This document shows, in pieces, positions 10,524 through 20,620 of a stretch of 64,000 bases of DNA (the stretch's first letter is position 1; every line of letters begins with the position of its first letter). The stretch is from Pseudomonas sp. LFM046 (lineage in GTDB: Bacteria; Pseudomonadota; Gammaproteobacteria; Pseudomonadales; Pseudomonadaceae), in NCBI RefSeq assembly GCF_000949385.2, contig NZ_JYKO02000001.1, positions 3,542,769 to 3,606,768 of the forward strand. The letters run 5' to 3'. Below the pieces are notes generated by a model that saw nothing but the letters and a program-made list of their open reading frames with translations, searched no databases and was not told the DNA's origin. Both the position numbers and the translations under genes were made by a program.

Positions 10524-11702
10524 TCAGCGCTCGATGGCAATCGCCACGCCCATGCCGCCGCCGATGCAGAGGGTCGCCAGACCTTTCTTGGCATCGCGCT
10601 TGATCATCTCGTGCAGCAGGGTCACCAGCACGCGGCAGCCCGAAGCGCCGATGGGGTGGCCGAGGGCGATGGCGCCACCGTTGACGTTGACCTTGGCCAT
10701 GTCCCAGCCCAGTTCCTGGCCGACCGACAGGGCCTGTGCGGCGAAGGCTTCGTTGGCTTCGATCAGGTCCAGGTCGTCCAGGCTCCAGCCAGCCTTTTCC
10801 AGGCAACGACGGGTAGCGCTCACCGGGCCGATGCCCATGATCGACGGGTCAACGCCGGCATTGGCGTAGCCCTTGATGCGGGCCAGCACCGGCAGGCCCA
10901 GGGCCTCGGCCTTGGCGGCGCTCATCAGGACCACGGCGGCGGCGCCGTCGTTGATGGAGGAGGCGTTGCCGGCGGTCACGCTGCCGTCCTTCTTGAAGGC
11001 AGGCTTGAGCTTGGCCAGGGACTCGGCGGTGGTGCCGGCGCGCGGGCCTTCATCGGTATCGAAAGCGACGGGATCGCCCTTCTTCTGCGGGATCAGGATC
11101 GGGGTGATCTCGTCCTTGAAGCGACCGGCTTCGATGGCGGCGGAGGCCTTCTGCTGGGAAGCCGCGGCGAACGCGTCCTGGGCCTCACGGCTGATGCCGT
11201 ACTTCTCGGCCAGGTTCTCGGCGGTCACGCCCATGTGATAGTCGTTGAAGGCGTCGGTCAGGCCGTCGTGGATCAGGGTGTCCAGCACTTTGGCGTGGCC
11301 CATGCGCATGCCGGTACGGGCGGCCGGCAGGAAGTAGGGAGCGAGGCTCATGCTTTCCTGGCCACCGGCGATGATCACCTCGGCGTCGCCGCAACGGATG
11401 GCCTGGATGCCCAGGTGCAGGGCCTTGAGGCCGGAGCCGCAGAGCTTGTTCAGGGTCATCGCCGGCACCTCGACGGGCAGGCCGGCGAGGATGGAGGCGC
11501 GACGTGCCGGGTTCTGGCCAGCACCAGTGGTGAGGACCTGACCCAGGATGACTTCATCCACCTGCTCGCCCTTGAGGCCGGTCTGCGCCAGCAGCTGGCG
11601 GATCACGGCGGCGCCCAGTTCGTGGGCGGGGATGTTCGACAGGGCACCCTGGAAGCTGCCGATGGCGGTACGGGTGGCGGCGACGATAACGACGTCTTGC
11701 AT
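10524..11702 (-). CDS. atoB: Acetyl-CoA C-acetyltransferase (thiolase)
   Basis: A 392-residue degradative-type thiolase that cleaves acetoacetyl-CoA with CoA to two acetyl-CoA, or condenses them in reverse. The acyl-accepting cysteine is C88 in [11 protein letters not shown]. The [14 protein letters not shown] histidine motif and the C-terminal CIGGGMG catalytic cysteine motif are present. The ATG at 11702 is preceded by AGGAGTTCTGAAC. In the minus-strand transcript it follows dhcB, but a 238-bp gap with a strong hairpin and T-run (11878-11903) intervenes, so expression may be partly uncoupled from dhcAB. Confidence 0.94.
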   Translation of the reverse strand: MQDVVIVAATRTAIGSFQGALSNIPAHELGAAVIRQLLAQTGLKGEQVDEVILGQVLTTGAGQNPARRASILAGLPVEVPAMTLNKLCGSGLKALHLGIQAIRCGDAEVIIAGGQESMSLAPYFLPAARTGMRMGHAKVLDTLIHDGLTDAFNDYHMGVTAENLAEKYGISREAQDAFAAASQQKASAAIEAGRFKDEITPILIPQKKGDPVAFDTDEGPRAGTTAESLAKLKPAFKKDGSVTAGNASSINDGAAAVVLMSAAKAEALGLPVLARIKGYANAGVDPSIMGIGPVSATRRCLEKAGWSLDDLDLIEANEAFAAQALSVGQELGWDMAKVNVNGGAIALGHPIGASGCRVLVTLLHEMIKRDAKKGLATLCIGGGMGVAIAIER

Positions 11703-11742
11703 GTTCAGAACTCCTGATCCACGGCTTGCACCGTGTTTGGGC

Positions 11743-11875
11743 CGTAGGTTGGCGTTGAGCGAAGCGAAACCCAACAAACCGGGGCCGAAGGACAAATGAT
11801 GGGTATCGCTCCGCTCCACCCATCCTACGATTGACGATGGACAGAGCTTCGCTCCACCCATCCTACGAACTGCAA
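11743..11875. repeat. Compound cluster of dispersed palindromic repeats
   Basis: Three partial copies occur in a row: GTAGGTTGGCGTTGAGCG...AACCCAAC (11743-11774), GATGGGTATCGCTCCGCTCC ending CATCCTACG (11798-11829), and GATGGACAGAGCTTCGCTCC ending CATCCTACG (about 11837-11868). The second matches the right arm of the liuD-liuE repeat almost exactly. Confidence 0.75.
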
Positions 11876-11877
11876 AT

Positions 11878-11903
11878 AACAAAAAAACCGCCCCGGAGGC
11901 GGG
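11878..11903 (-). terminator. Intrinsic terminator between dhcB and atoB
   Basis: On the minus strand CCGCCTCCGGGGCGG folds into a short GC stem and is followed by a run of seven T. It lies 38 bp after the dhcB stop and before atoB, so it should end or attenuate the dhcAB transcript. Confidence 0.75.
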
Positions 11904-11940
11904 CCGTGCGTGGTGGCCCTCCTCCGGCGCGGCGAGGTAC

Positions 11941-12597
11941 TCAGAACGTCATTTCGACGACGTCGTCCGGGATGATCAGGCGGCCGGCGGTCTTCTCGGC
12001 GATTTCGGCGATGCTCACGCCCGGCGCGGTTTCACGCAGGATGAAGGCGCCGTTCTCGATCTCCAGGTAGGCCAGGTCGGTCAGCACCTTGCGGATGCAG
12101 CCGGCGCCGGTCAGCGGCAGCTCGCAACGCTCCAGCAGCTTGGACTCGCCGTCCTTGGAGGCGTGGGTCATGGTGACGATGATGTTGTCGGCGCCGGCCA
12201 CCAGGTCCATGGCGCCGCCCATGCCCTTGACCAGCTTGCCGGGGATCATCCAGGAGGCGATGTTGCCGTGGACGTCCACTTCAAAGGCGCCGAGCACGGT
12301 CAGGTCAACGTGGCCGCCGCGGATCATCGCGAAGGACTCGGCCGAAGAGAAGATCGACGCGCCCTTGACCGCGGTGACGGTCTGCTTGCCGGCGTTGATC
12401 ATGTCGGCGTCCACTTCGTCTTCAGTGGGGAAGGCGCCCATACCCAGCAGGCCGTTCTCGGACTGCAGCATCACTTGCATGCCTTCGGGTACGTAGTTGG
12501 CCACCAGGGTCGGAATACCGATACCCAGGTTCACGTAGTAACCGTCTTTCAGTTCGCGGGCCACGCGCTGGGCCATCTGTTCGCGGGTCAGTGCCAT
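11941..12597 (-). CDS. dhcB: 3-oxoacid CoA-transferase, subunit B
   Basis: A 218-residue beta subunit of a family I CoA-transferase. [15 protein letters not shown] near residue 26 and the SENGLLGMG motif, whose Glu forms the glutamyl-CoA intermediate in this family, are visible. With the A subunit it moves CoA from a donor acyl-CoA to a 3-oxoacid such as acetoacetate or dehydrocarnitine. The divergent LysR gene and acetoacetyl-CoA synthetase gene reproduce the recalled P. aeruginosa dhcRAB neighbourhood, hence the symbol; an atoA/scoB name would be equally acceptable on sequence alone. The ATG at 12597 lies 30 bp after the dhcA stop. Confidence 0.88.
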   Translation of the reverse strand: MALTREQMAQRVARELKDGYYVNLGIGIPTLVANYVPEGMQVMLQSENGLLGMGAFPTEDEVDADMINAGKQTVTAVKGASIFSSAESFAMIRGGHVDLTVLGAFEVDVHGNIASWMIPGKLVKGMGGAMDLVAGADNIIVTMTHASKDGESKLLERCELPLTGAGCIRKVLTDLAYLEIENGAFILRETAPGVSIAEIAEKTAGRLIIPDDVVEMTF

Positions 12598-12627
12598 GTC
12601 GGTTTCCTCGAATTCTTCTTGTCGTGA

Positions 12628-13326
12628 TCAGGAGCGGACGGTGCGCTTCTCGATGCGCTTCTCGAAGGTCCCGCAAATGATGCGGTCCACGTAGATGCCC
12701 GGGGTGTGGATCTGGGCCGGGTCCAGTTCGCCCGGCTCGACGATTTCTTCCACCTCGACCACGGTGATGCGGCCGGCGGTGGCCACCATCGGGTTGAAGT
12801 TCTGCGCGGTGTGGCGGTAGATCACGTTGCCGAAGTGGTCGGCCTTCCAGCCTTTGACGATGGCGAAGTCGCCGGTGATGGAGGGCTCGAGGATGTGGGG
12901 GCGACCGTTGAACTCGCGCACTTCCTTGCCTTCGGCAACCGGGGTGCCATAGCCGGTGGCGGTGAAGAAGGCCGGAATGCCGGCGCCGCCAGCGCGGAGC
13001 TTCTCAGCCAGGGTGCCCTGGGGCGTCAGTTCCACTTCCAGCTCGCCGCTCAGCAGCTGCTTTTCGAACAGCGCGTTCTCGCCAACGTAGGAGGCGATCA
13101 TCTTGCGGATCTGGCGGTCTTCCAGCAGCACGCCGAGGCCGAAGCCGTCGATGCCGCAGTTGTTGGAGACCACGGTGAGGCCCTTGACGCCACGGCGGCG
13201 AATTTCGGCGATGAGGTTCTCGGGGATACCGCAGATGCCGAAGCCGCCAGACAGGACGGTCATGTTGTCAGTCAGGCCGTCCAGGGCCTCTTCGTAAGAG
13301 CTCACGCGTTTGTCGAGTCCGCTCAT
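12628..13326 (-). CDS. dhcA: 3-oxoacid CoA-transferase, subunit A
   Basis: A 232-residue alpha subunit of a family I CoA-transferase. The N-terminal [14 protein letters not shown] glycine-rich CoA-binding motif, the [12 protein letters not shown] loop and the [16 protein letters not shown] stretch are typical. Translation most likely begins at the ATG at 13326 ([15 protein letters not shown]), which has GAGG 9 bp upstream; an in-frame ATG at 13341 would add five residues. It is the first gene of the minus-strand acetoacetate set, divergent from dhcR across about 125 bp of AT-richer DNA that probably carries both promoters. The physiological substrate (acetoacetate or dehydrocarnitine) is inferred. 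Confidence 0.88.
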   Translation of the reverse strand: MSGLDKRVSSYEEALDGLTDNMTVLSGGFGICGIPENLIAEIRRRGVKGLTVVSNNCGIDGFGLGVLLEDRQIRKMIASYVGENALFEKQLLSGELEVELTPQGTLAEKLRAGGAGIPAFFTATGYGTPVAEGKEVREFNGRPHILEPSITGDFAIVKGWKADHFGNVIYRHTAQNFNPMVATAGRITVVEVEEIVEPGELDPAQIHTPGIYVDRIICGTFEKRIEKRTVRS

Positions 13327-13451
13327 GCTGTTGCGCCTCATGTTGTTATTGGGAGCGGCGGGATACCGCAATCAAGTGAGGCAGAGCTTCTACCGGGCAG
13401 ACTGATTTGTTAAGTTTGTTTTTCCTAACGATTGATAACGAACGCAAATAA

Positions 13452-14360
13452 ATGACCATCAAGCAGCTCCGCGCCTTCCTTGCCGTGGCCCAGAGCCTGA
13501 GCTTCGCCCAGGCCTGCGAGCGGCTGCACCTGTCCCAACCTGCCCTGAGCCTGGCCATCAAGAACCTGGAAGAGTCCCTCGGCGGCCAGTTGCTGGTACG
13601 CACCACCCGCAGCGTCGCCCTCACCCCCGAGGGCGAAACCCTGCTGCCCATCGCCCGACGCTTGCTGGCGGACTGGGACAACGCCGAGGAGCTGCTGCGC
13701 CAGCACTTCACCCTGCAACTGGGCAAGGTGTCCATCGCCGCCATGCCGTCCTTCGCCGGCAACCTGCTGCCGGCGGCGCTCAAGGCCTTCCGCGACCAGC
13801 ACCCCAAGGTCAACGTGGCGGTCCACGACGTGATCAACGAGCAGGTGCTGGAAATGGTGCGCAATCGTCGGGTGGAGCTGGGCATCGCCTTCGAGCCGGA
13901 TTCCCTCGACGGGCTGGACTTCACCCCCTTCTACACCGACCGTTTCGTTGCCGTGGTGCCGGCGGACTGCGCGCTGGCGGGCCGCGAGGAACTGACCTGG
14001 GCGCAACTGCTGGAGCAACCGTTCATCACCTTGCAGCGGCCCTCCACGGTGCGTCTGATGCTGGAAGAGATCGTCGCGGTGGAGCACGGCAAGCTGCCGG
14101 TAGCCTTTGAAAGCCACCAGTTGGCGACTATCGGCAGGATGGTCGCCCAGGGCCTTGGGGTCAGCGCCGTGCCCAGCCTCTGTGTCCGCCAGATGCAGGA
14201 GCTGGGCGCCCGTTGCGTGGCCCTCGGCTCGCCCCAACTGGAGCGACGCGTGGGCCTGTTCCGGCTGTCGGACCACAAGCTGTCCGCCGCCGCCCAGGCC
14301 ATGAGCGACGTCCTGCTGCGCGTGCTCGACTGGAACCGTCTCGACCTGCCCCCGCCATGA
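13452..14360 (+). CDS. dhcR: LysR-family regulator divergent from the CoA-transferase operon
   Basis: A 302-residue LysR-type regulator. The N-terminal helix-turn-helix is textbook (LRAFLAVAQSLSFAQACERLHLSQPALSLAIKNLE split around residues 5-39), followed by a linker helix and a periplasmic-binding-protein-like effector domain (about 90-300). It is divergent from dhcA and followed by acetoacetyl-CoA synthetase 62 bp downstream, the same arrangement recalled for P. aeruginosa DhcR, which controls dehydrocarnitine/3-oxoacid use. The ATG at 13452 starts the conserved MTIKQLRAFLAV sequence. Target and ligand are inferred from this context. Confidence 0.88.
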   Translation: MTIKQLRAFLAVAQSLSFAQACERLHLSQPALSLAIKNLEESLGGQLLVRTTRSVALTPEGETLLPIARRLLADWDNAEELLRQHFTLQLGKVSIAAMPSFAGNLLPAALKAFRDQHPKVNVAVHDVINEQVLEMVRNRRVELGIAFEPDSLDGLDFTPFYTDRFVAVVPADCALAGREELTWAQLLEQPFITLQRPSTVRLMLEEIVAVEHGKLPVAFESHQLATIGRMVAQGLGVSAVPSLCVRQMQELGARCVALGSPQLERRVGLFRLSDHKLSAAAQAMSDVLLRVLDWNRLDLPPP

Positions 14361-14422
14361 CGCGCGGCCTATGCTCTATAGCAAACGGCCGGCCCAAGAG
14401 ACATGGGAAGGAGGACTCGCAC

Positions 14423-16378
<1,956 letters not shown>

Positions 16379-16386
16379 AGTCGGGC

Positions 16387-16983
16387 TTACAAATACGGCC
16401 TGATCACGCCCAGCGCCCGCTCCACGAACGACTCTTTCTCCCCCACCGGCGCCACGTAATGCAGCGCGGCGGCGCAAGCGTCTTCGCCAGCCAGCTTGGC
16501 GATCACCCAGGCCGCAAGATAAGGCGCGGACAGGCAGCCACCGGCAGTGGCCAGGTTGCCACTGGCAAAAAAGGGCTGGTCCAGCACCTGGACGCCGGCG
16601 TCGATCACCCAGGGCTTGGTGGTGAGGTCGGTACAGGCCGGCAGGCTGCCGAGCAGGCCGAGTTTGGCCATCAGCAACGCACCGGAGCATTGCGAGCCGA
16701 TCAATTGGCGCTGCGGGTCAAGCTGCAGGCGGTCGAGGATGCTGCGGTCCTTGGCGATGTCACGGGTGAGGATGCCGCTGCCGAACAGCACCACGTCAGC
16801 CTCGTTGGCGAATTCCAGTGGCTGCTGGGCCTGGACCCGCACCCCGTTCATCGAGGTGACGTACTCCGCAGGTGCGGTGATTTCCGCCTGCCAGCCCTGC
16901 CCGCGCATGCGGTTGAGCAGGCCGGCGGCTACGAAGGAATCCAGCTCGTTGAAGCCTTCGAACGTCAGTACGGCGATTCGCAT
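16387..16983 (-). CDS. DJ-1/PfpI family protein
   Basis: A 198-residue single-domain DJ-1/PfpI protein (class I glutamine amidotransferase-like fold). The nucleophile elbow is GSQCSGALLMAKLG with C99; a Glu near residue 9 or 13 (FEGFNELD) is placed as in the isocyanide hydratase and DJ-1 branches. Members include glyoxalases, chaperones and isocyanide hydratases; the function cannot be fixed from sequence. It is convergent with the acetoacetyl-CoA synthetase gene, only 8 bp away, and appears monocistronic. Confidence 0.85.
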   Translation of the reverse strand: MRIAVLTFEGFNELDSFVAAGLLNRMRGQGWQAEITAPAEYVTSMNGVRVQAQQPLEFANEADVVLFGSGILTRDIAKDRSILDRLQLDPQRQLIGSQCSGALLMAKLGLLGSLPACTDLTTKPWVIDAGVQVLDQPFFASGNLATAGGCLSAPYLAAWVIAKLAGEDACAAALHYVAPVGEKESFVERALGVIRPYL

Positions 16984-17098
16984 CAGGACCTCCCGGATTG
17001 GTTGGGTGCATGGAGCGAATCTATTCAGGCCGGGGCGCGGTCGCTATGTACAGACGGAATTAAATTTGGCCATACAGGTTGAACGGGGCGACGCGACC

Positions 17099-17196
17099 TG
17101 TAGGGGCGGACTCATTCGCCAACCGGACCGCAGGTTCGGCCTGCGAGGCCCATGGGGGCAGCTGCGCCGCCCTTGGCGAATGAATTCGCCCCCACA
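17099..17196. repeat. TGTAGGGGCGAATTCATTCGCC-type palindromic repeat
   Basis: TGTAGGGGCGGACTCATTCGCC at the left and GGCGAATGAATTCGCCCCCACA at the right are imperfect inverted arms around ACCGGACCGCAGGTTCGGCCT. Closely related units lie at 22569-22596 and 27374-27473, the latter sharing the inner ACCGGACCGCAGGTTCGGCC. Confidence 0.85.
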
Positions 17197-17212
17197 AGAT
17201 GCCGCCTGCCCC

Positions 17213-18412
17213 TTACCTCGGCCCGGGCTCTTCTTCCTCGTCCTCGTCCAACTCTTCCAGCTTCAGCTCCATGCCGCCCCAGCTGGAGTCCTCGCTGCGG
17301 GTGGCTGCGGCAACCGGGCTGGCAGTGGCTTCCGCTGGCTGGTTAACCGGGTCTTCCCGGTACAGCTTGAGCTTCAGGCGCAAGTTGTTGGCCGAGTCGG
17401 CGTTCTTGATCGCCTCCTCCTCGGGAATGGCGCCCTCCACCACCAGGTCGAACAGCGCCTGGTCGAAGGTCTGCATGCCCAGGCCACGGGACTTCTCCAT
17501 GATCTCCTTGATGGAGTGGAATTCGCCGCGCTTGATCAGGTCGCTGATGGTGGAGGTGCCCAGCAGCACTTCCACCGCGGCCCGGCGCTTGCCGTCCTGG
17601 GTCCGTACCAGGCGCTGGGAAACGAAGGCCTTGAGGTTGTTGCCCAGGTCGTTGAGCAGCTGCGGGCGGCGCTCTTCGGGGAAGAAGTTGATGATGCGGT
17701 CCAGCGCCTGGTTGGCGTTGTTGGCGTGCAGTGTAGAGATGGCCAGGTGGCCGGTGTCGGCGAAGGCCAGGGCGTGTTCCATGGTCTCGCGGTCGCGGAT
17801 CTCGCCGATCAGGATCACGTCCGGGGCCTGGCGCAGGGTGTTTTTCAGGGCGGCGTGGAAGCTGCGGGTGTCCACCCCCACCTCGCGCTGGTTGATGATC
17901 GACTTCTTGTGCCGGTGCACGTATTCCACCGGGTCTTCGATGGTGATGATGTGGCCGCCGCTATTGCGGTTGCGGTAATCGATCAGCGCCGCCAGGGAGG
18001 TGGATTTGCCGGAGCCGGTGCCGCCGACGAAGAGCACCAGGCCGCGCTTCTCCATCACCATTTTCAGCAGCACTTCGGGCAGCTTGAGGTCCTCGAAGCG
18101 CGGGATGTCCAGCTTGATGTTCCGCGCCACGATGGAGACTTCGTTGCGCTGGCGGAAGATGTTGATCCGGAAGCGGCCGATATTGGGCAGCGAGATGGCC
18201 AGGTTCATCTCCAGTTCGCGGTCGAATTCGGCGCGCTGCTCGGCGTCCATGATCGACTCGGCGACCCTCGCCACATCCCCGGCCTTGAGCGGTTCGTTGC
18301 TCAGCGGCCGCAACAGCCCGTTGAACTTGGCACAGGGCGGCGCGCCGGTGGACAGATAGAGGTCGGAGCCATCCTGGGTGGCCAGGATTTTCAGCATTGC
18401 GGAGAGGTCCAT
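17213..18412 (-). CDS. PilT/PilU-family type IVa pilus retraction-type ATPase
   Basis: A 399-residue hexameric secretion ATPase of the PilT/PilU family. The N-terminal PAS-like domain spans about 1-100. Walker A is GGTGSGKST near residue 129, the Asp box IITIEDPVEY near 156, Walker B VILIGEIRDRETMEHAL near 196, and the His box TGHLAISTLHANNANQALDRI is split around 218-238. DLKLPEVLLKMVMEKRGLVL resembles PilU more than PilT. An unusual acidic, Pro-ended tail (EELDEDEEEEPGPR) closes the protein. No other pilus gene is nearby, so this is likely a paralog separate from the main pilTU locus. The ATG at 18412 gives the family N-terminus MDLSAMLKILATQDGSDLYL. Confidence 0.88.
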   Translation of the reverse strand: MDLSAMLKILATQDGSDLYLSTGAPPCAKFNGLLRPLSNEPLKAGDVARVAESIMDAEQRAEFDRELEMNLAISLPNIGRFRINIFRQRNEVSIVARNIKLDIPRFEDLKLPEVLLKMVMEKRGLVLFVGGTGSGKSTSLAALIDYRNRNSGGHIITIEDPVEYVHRHKKSIINQREVGVDTRSFHAALKNTLRQAPDVILIGEIRDRETMEHALAFADTGHLAISTLHANNANQALDRIINFFPEERRPQLLNDLGNNLKAFVSQRLVRTQDGKRRAAVEVLLGTSTISDLIKRGEFHSIKEIMEKSRGLGMQTFDQALFDLVVEGAIPEEEAIKNADSANNLRLKLKLYREDPVNQPAEATASPVAAATRSEDSSWGGMELKLEELDEDEEEEPGPR

Positions 18413-18531
18413 GGAACGTGCGCATCCCTTGTGAGGTGAAGGCATCCGCTTGGCGGATCACCGGTGCCCAACTGTATGGCGGCGACCCATGCTGGCACAA
18501 TGAACCGCTCCACAGTCCAAGAGGAATTCCC

Positions 18532-18810
18532 ATGGCCAAGGCCCTTGCCCGCCATATCCTGGTCAAGACCGAGGCGGAAGCCGAACAGCTGAAAAAGCGC
18601 CTGGAAAAGGGCGAAGACTTCGCCGTCCTGGCGAAGAAGCACTCCATCTGCCCCTCCGCCAAGCGTGGCGGCGACCTGGGCGAAGTCCGTCCCGGCCAGA
18701 TGGTGCGTGTGATCGATCAGGTGATTTTCAAGAAGCCCGTACGCGTCATCCATGGCCCGGTGAAGAGCCAGTTCGGCTATCACCTGGTGCAGGTGTTCTT
18801 TCGCGAGTGA
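18532..18810 (+). CDS. ppiC: Parvulin-type peptidyl-prolyl cis-trans isomerase
   Basis: A 92-residue single-domain parvulin lacking a signal peptide, so cytoplasmic. The fold signatures are all present: ARHILVKTEAEAEQL at the start, GEDFAVLAKKHSICPSAKRGGDLG in the middle (split over residues 23-46), and GPVKSQFGYHLVQV at the end. It should catalyse prolyl isomerisation in protein folding. The ATG at 18532 is preceded by AGAGGAATTCCC. It is divergent from the PilU-like gene and is followed by two hairpins (about 18826-18854 and 18869-18893). Confidence 0.93.
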   Translation: MAKALARHILVKTEAEAEQLKKRLEKGEDFAVLAKKHSICPSAKRGGDLGEVRPGQMVRVIDQVIFKKPVRVIHGPVKSQFGYHLVQVFFRE

Positions 18811-18868
18811 GAGGTGTTGCAGAGGATGGGCACCGTCCGTGGCGCAGTGCCCATTGTGACGCTGGAAT

Positions 18869-18896
18869 ATGACGGCTGCGTTGCCGCCGTCATTTG
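18869..18896 (+). terminator. Hairpin downstream of ppiC
   Basis: ATGACGGC...GCCGTCAT forms an 8-bp stem with a 9-nt loop and is followed by TTTGG. A second inverted repeat, ATGGGCAC/GTGCCCAT, lies just before it at 18826-18854. The weak T-tract makes terminator function uncertain. Confidence 0.45.
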
Positions 18897-18951
18897 GCTT
18901 CGCGGGACTTCACAGTCGGAACAGGAGGCGAGATCACCCCTCCCGCCGTCA

Positions 18952-19251
18952 TCATTTCAACGTTTCCCGGGCGCAGGACCGTGAAATGTCGGTCAGCACC
19001 GTCATTTCTTCGTCCGTGGGCTTGCGCCCTTCGGTGACGCCCACCAGCTGCTGGGAGGTAAAGGCCTCCTGCATCATGCCGTTGGAGCAGTTGCAGTAGG
19101 CAACGGCCTTGTCCTGCGGGACCTGCCGGGCCGCACTGGCCACGCATTCCTGGGTGAACTTCTCACCGCCACCTTGCGGCCATTCCCCCGCTACCGCTGC
19201 AACGGCGCAGGCCTGCAGGGCCAGTACGCCTAGAGTCCGAGCTATCTTCAC
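18952..19251 (-). CDS. Small secreted cysteine-containing protein, unknown function
   Basis: A 99-residue protein that I do not recognise. It starts with a signal peptide (MKIARTLGVLALQACAVAAVAG) with likely cleavage after AVA near residue 21. The mature part of about 78 residues contains four cysteines at 36, 53, 55 and 93 in a C-x16-CxC-x37-C pattern, suggesting disulfides or metal binding in the periplasm. The region DKAVAYCNCSNGMMQEAF resembles short Cys-x-Cys segments in small secreted Pseudomonas proteins. It stands alone on the minus strand. Confidence 0.7.
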   Translation of the reverse strand: MKIARTLGVLALQACAVAAVAGEWPQGGGEKFTQECVASAARQVPQDKAVAYCNCSNGMMQEAFTSQQLVGVTEGRKPTDEEMTVLTDISRSCARETLK

Positions 19252-19327
19252 CTGCCATCTCCTGCCGGTCGCCGTCCTGAAGGCGCCATTCTTGCGCCAG
19301 CGGATGCCCCGCTGGCAATAGCCGGAC

Positions 19328-19516
19328 TCACTTCTCCTCCGGCTCGAGCGGTTCTGTCTGGCCAGGCAGCCGATGGGGCGCCTCGACGCGCTCCTGCAAC
19401 CGAACCGCGAATGCCAGGGCCGACGCCCGGTCGCGGAACGGAACCTTCATGCCGAAGGCCTCGACCTGCCACTCCTCCCGGCCGCCTCGGTCGACCTGCT
19501 GGATCGCGATTTCCAT
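19328..19516 (-). CDS. Small hypothetical protein (62 aa)
   Basis: A 62-residue cytosolic protein, MEIAIQQVDRGGREEWQV at the start and a Pro/Glu-rich end (QTEPLEPEEK). The middle EAFGMKVPFRDRASALAFAVRLQ has a beta-beta-helix look, with an amphipathic helix that could be a small alpha/beta fold. No family is recognised. The ATG at 19516 follows GGGAGCAATCC. It lies between the secreted small ORF and a minus-strand terminator at 19565-19592. Confidence 0.6.
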   Translation of the reverse strand: MEIAIQQVDRGGREEWQVEAFGMKVPFRDRASALAFAVRLQERVEAPHRLPGQTEPLEPEEK

Positions 19517-19564
19517 GGATTGCTCCCGCTGAACCTGATGGGAACCACGGCAGGGGGCACAAAG

Positions 19565-19592
19565 AAAAAAGGCCAACCGCTATGGTTGGCCT
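19565..19592 (-). terminator. Intrinsic terminator, minus strand
   Basis: AGGCCAACC-ATAGC-GGTTGGCCT read on the minus strand is a perfect 9-bp stem followed by TTTTTC. It should end transcription arriving from the BPSL0761-like gene upstream. Confidence 0.8.
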
Positions 19593-19776
19593 GCACCCTT
19601 GAGGTGGTATCGATGCGCGGGCGCATCGAGAAGTGCCGTGGAAGCCACTTCACCCTAGCGTTGCGGGATGACAGTTTGGCGACCGGGTTGTGACGGGGCG
19701 GCAACCTGACAGTCCATTTCGCGAAGCAACGCGTTCAAGGCCCATCAGGTCATATTCCGGGGTAGCGCGACCGTGG

Positions 19777-19995
19777 TCACGGCTCGATGGGCGAATTCCA
19801 GTACCCCTCCCCTCGCCGATGTGTTTCCCGCGCCCCAAGCAGCAATGGGTTGGCCAGCGTGGGATACGGGTAGTTCCTCAACAGAGAGCTGACCTCTTCC
19901 CGGACGGCCTCTGGCAGATCAGTGTCACGGGTCAGCCCAATCAGGAAGTCCCACGTCTGGATGACCGATTCAGTGCGCTTGTTCGAATGGTTCAT
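19777..19995 (-). CDS. BPSL0761-family small protein
   Basis: A 72-residue protein with the pattern of the small BPSL0761-type family: an N-terminal RTESVIQTWDFLIGLTRD helix, LPEAVREEVSSLLRNYP in the centre, and an Arg/Gly-rich tail. These proteins are common near mobile or defence DNA in Pseudomonas and Burkholderia and have no known function. The ATG at 19995 (MNHSNKRTES) has AAGGGGAC upstream; a longer in-frame extension is possible but lacks a ribosome site. The family call is from memory. Confidence 0.6.
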   Translation of the reverse strand: MNHSNKRTESVIQTWDFLIGLTRDTDLPEAVREEVSSLLRNYPYPTLANPLLLGARETHRRGEGYWNSPIEP

Positions 19996-20219
19996 TCTGC
20001 GTCCCCTTGAAACAACAGGAATGGTTGAGATCCAGCCGATCCAGGACTTTGCACGGGATGGAAGGTTCTGGGGGACCACTATAGGGAGACGGGGCAAGCC
20101 CAAATATCGTCGTTAGCGGGGATCTGTTGTGGTGATTGCAGCTACGCGCGTGTAGGGGATCGACTACACCCCCGATCAGGTCGGCAATTCCGTCCCGTCA
20201 CCGGCGCCGGGATGAACGC

Positions 20220-20435
20220 TCAACCGTTCCGGCGTTCACTCCACTCGACTGCGCGTTGGATCTCCTGAATCGTGACAGTGAAGTGCGGGTGCTCTACCCA
20301 GCTGTATCTGGGGTCATTGCCGACGAGTCCCGCAACGGCCGTTTCAACCACCTGATCGCCAACGCCGAGATCCTTCGCCGCAGTCAGGACCGCCACCAGC
20401 GCTTGCATCAGGGCGGTCTCTTTATCACGTGCCAT
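20220..20435 (-). CDS. Small hypothetical protein (71 aa)
   Basis: A 71-residue protein of unknown function. The first half (KETALMQALVAVLTAAKDLGVGDQVVETAVAGLVG) is helical and Ala/Val-rich; the second half (HPHFTVTIQEIQRAVEWSERRNG) is mixed. There is no signal peptide. The ATG at 20435 has GAGGAGACCCCG in front of it, a strong ribosome site. It lies 185 bp from the integrase remnant and may belong to the same former element. Confidence 0.55.
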   Translation of the reverse strand: MARDKETALMQALVAVLTAAKDLGVGDQVVETAVAGLVGNDPRYSWVEHPHFTVTIQEIQRAVEWSERRNG

Positions 20436-20620
20436 CGGGGTCTCCTCGATTCGACGCCCTGTCAACAATCAAGGCCCCAAAACCGCCGATGCGACAGTGC
20501 GACGCGACGCGACGCCTTGGTGCCCAGACGAAAGGAAACAGCCGCGGGTTGTCCCCTCCCGGACGCTGCAAAGGGGCACGCCGGGCGTCGGAAAATCGGC
20601 GTGAAACCGCTCAAGGCCCG
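20436..20620. other. Non-coding gap beside integrase remnant
   Basis: No supported gene. One frame reads GHAGRRKIGVKPLKARSSVF around 20577-20636, weakly like the region preceding the catalytic C-terminus of tyrosine integrases, but it is out of frame with the clear remnant downstream. It may be older, frameshifted integrase sequence. Confidence 0.35.

Noticed and set aside
20077..20089. CACTATAGGGAGA, identical to the core of the T7 RNA polymerase promoter
   Set aside because: The upstream half of the promoter (TAATACGACT) is absent and no T7-like phage genes are near. A 13-base partial match is not enough to claim a promoter.
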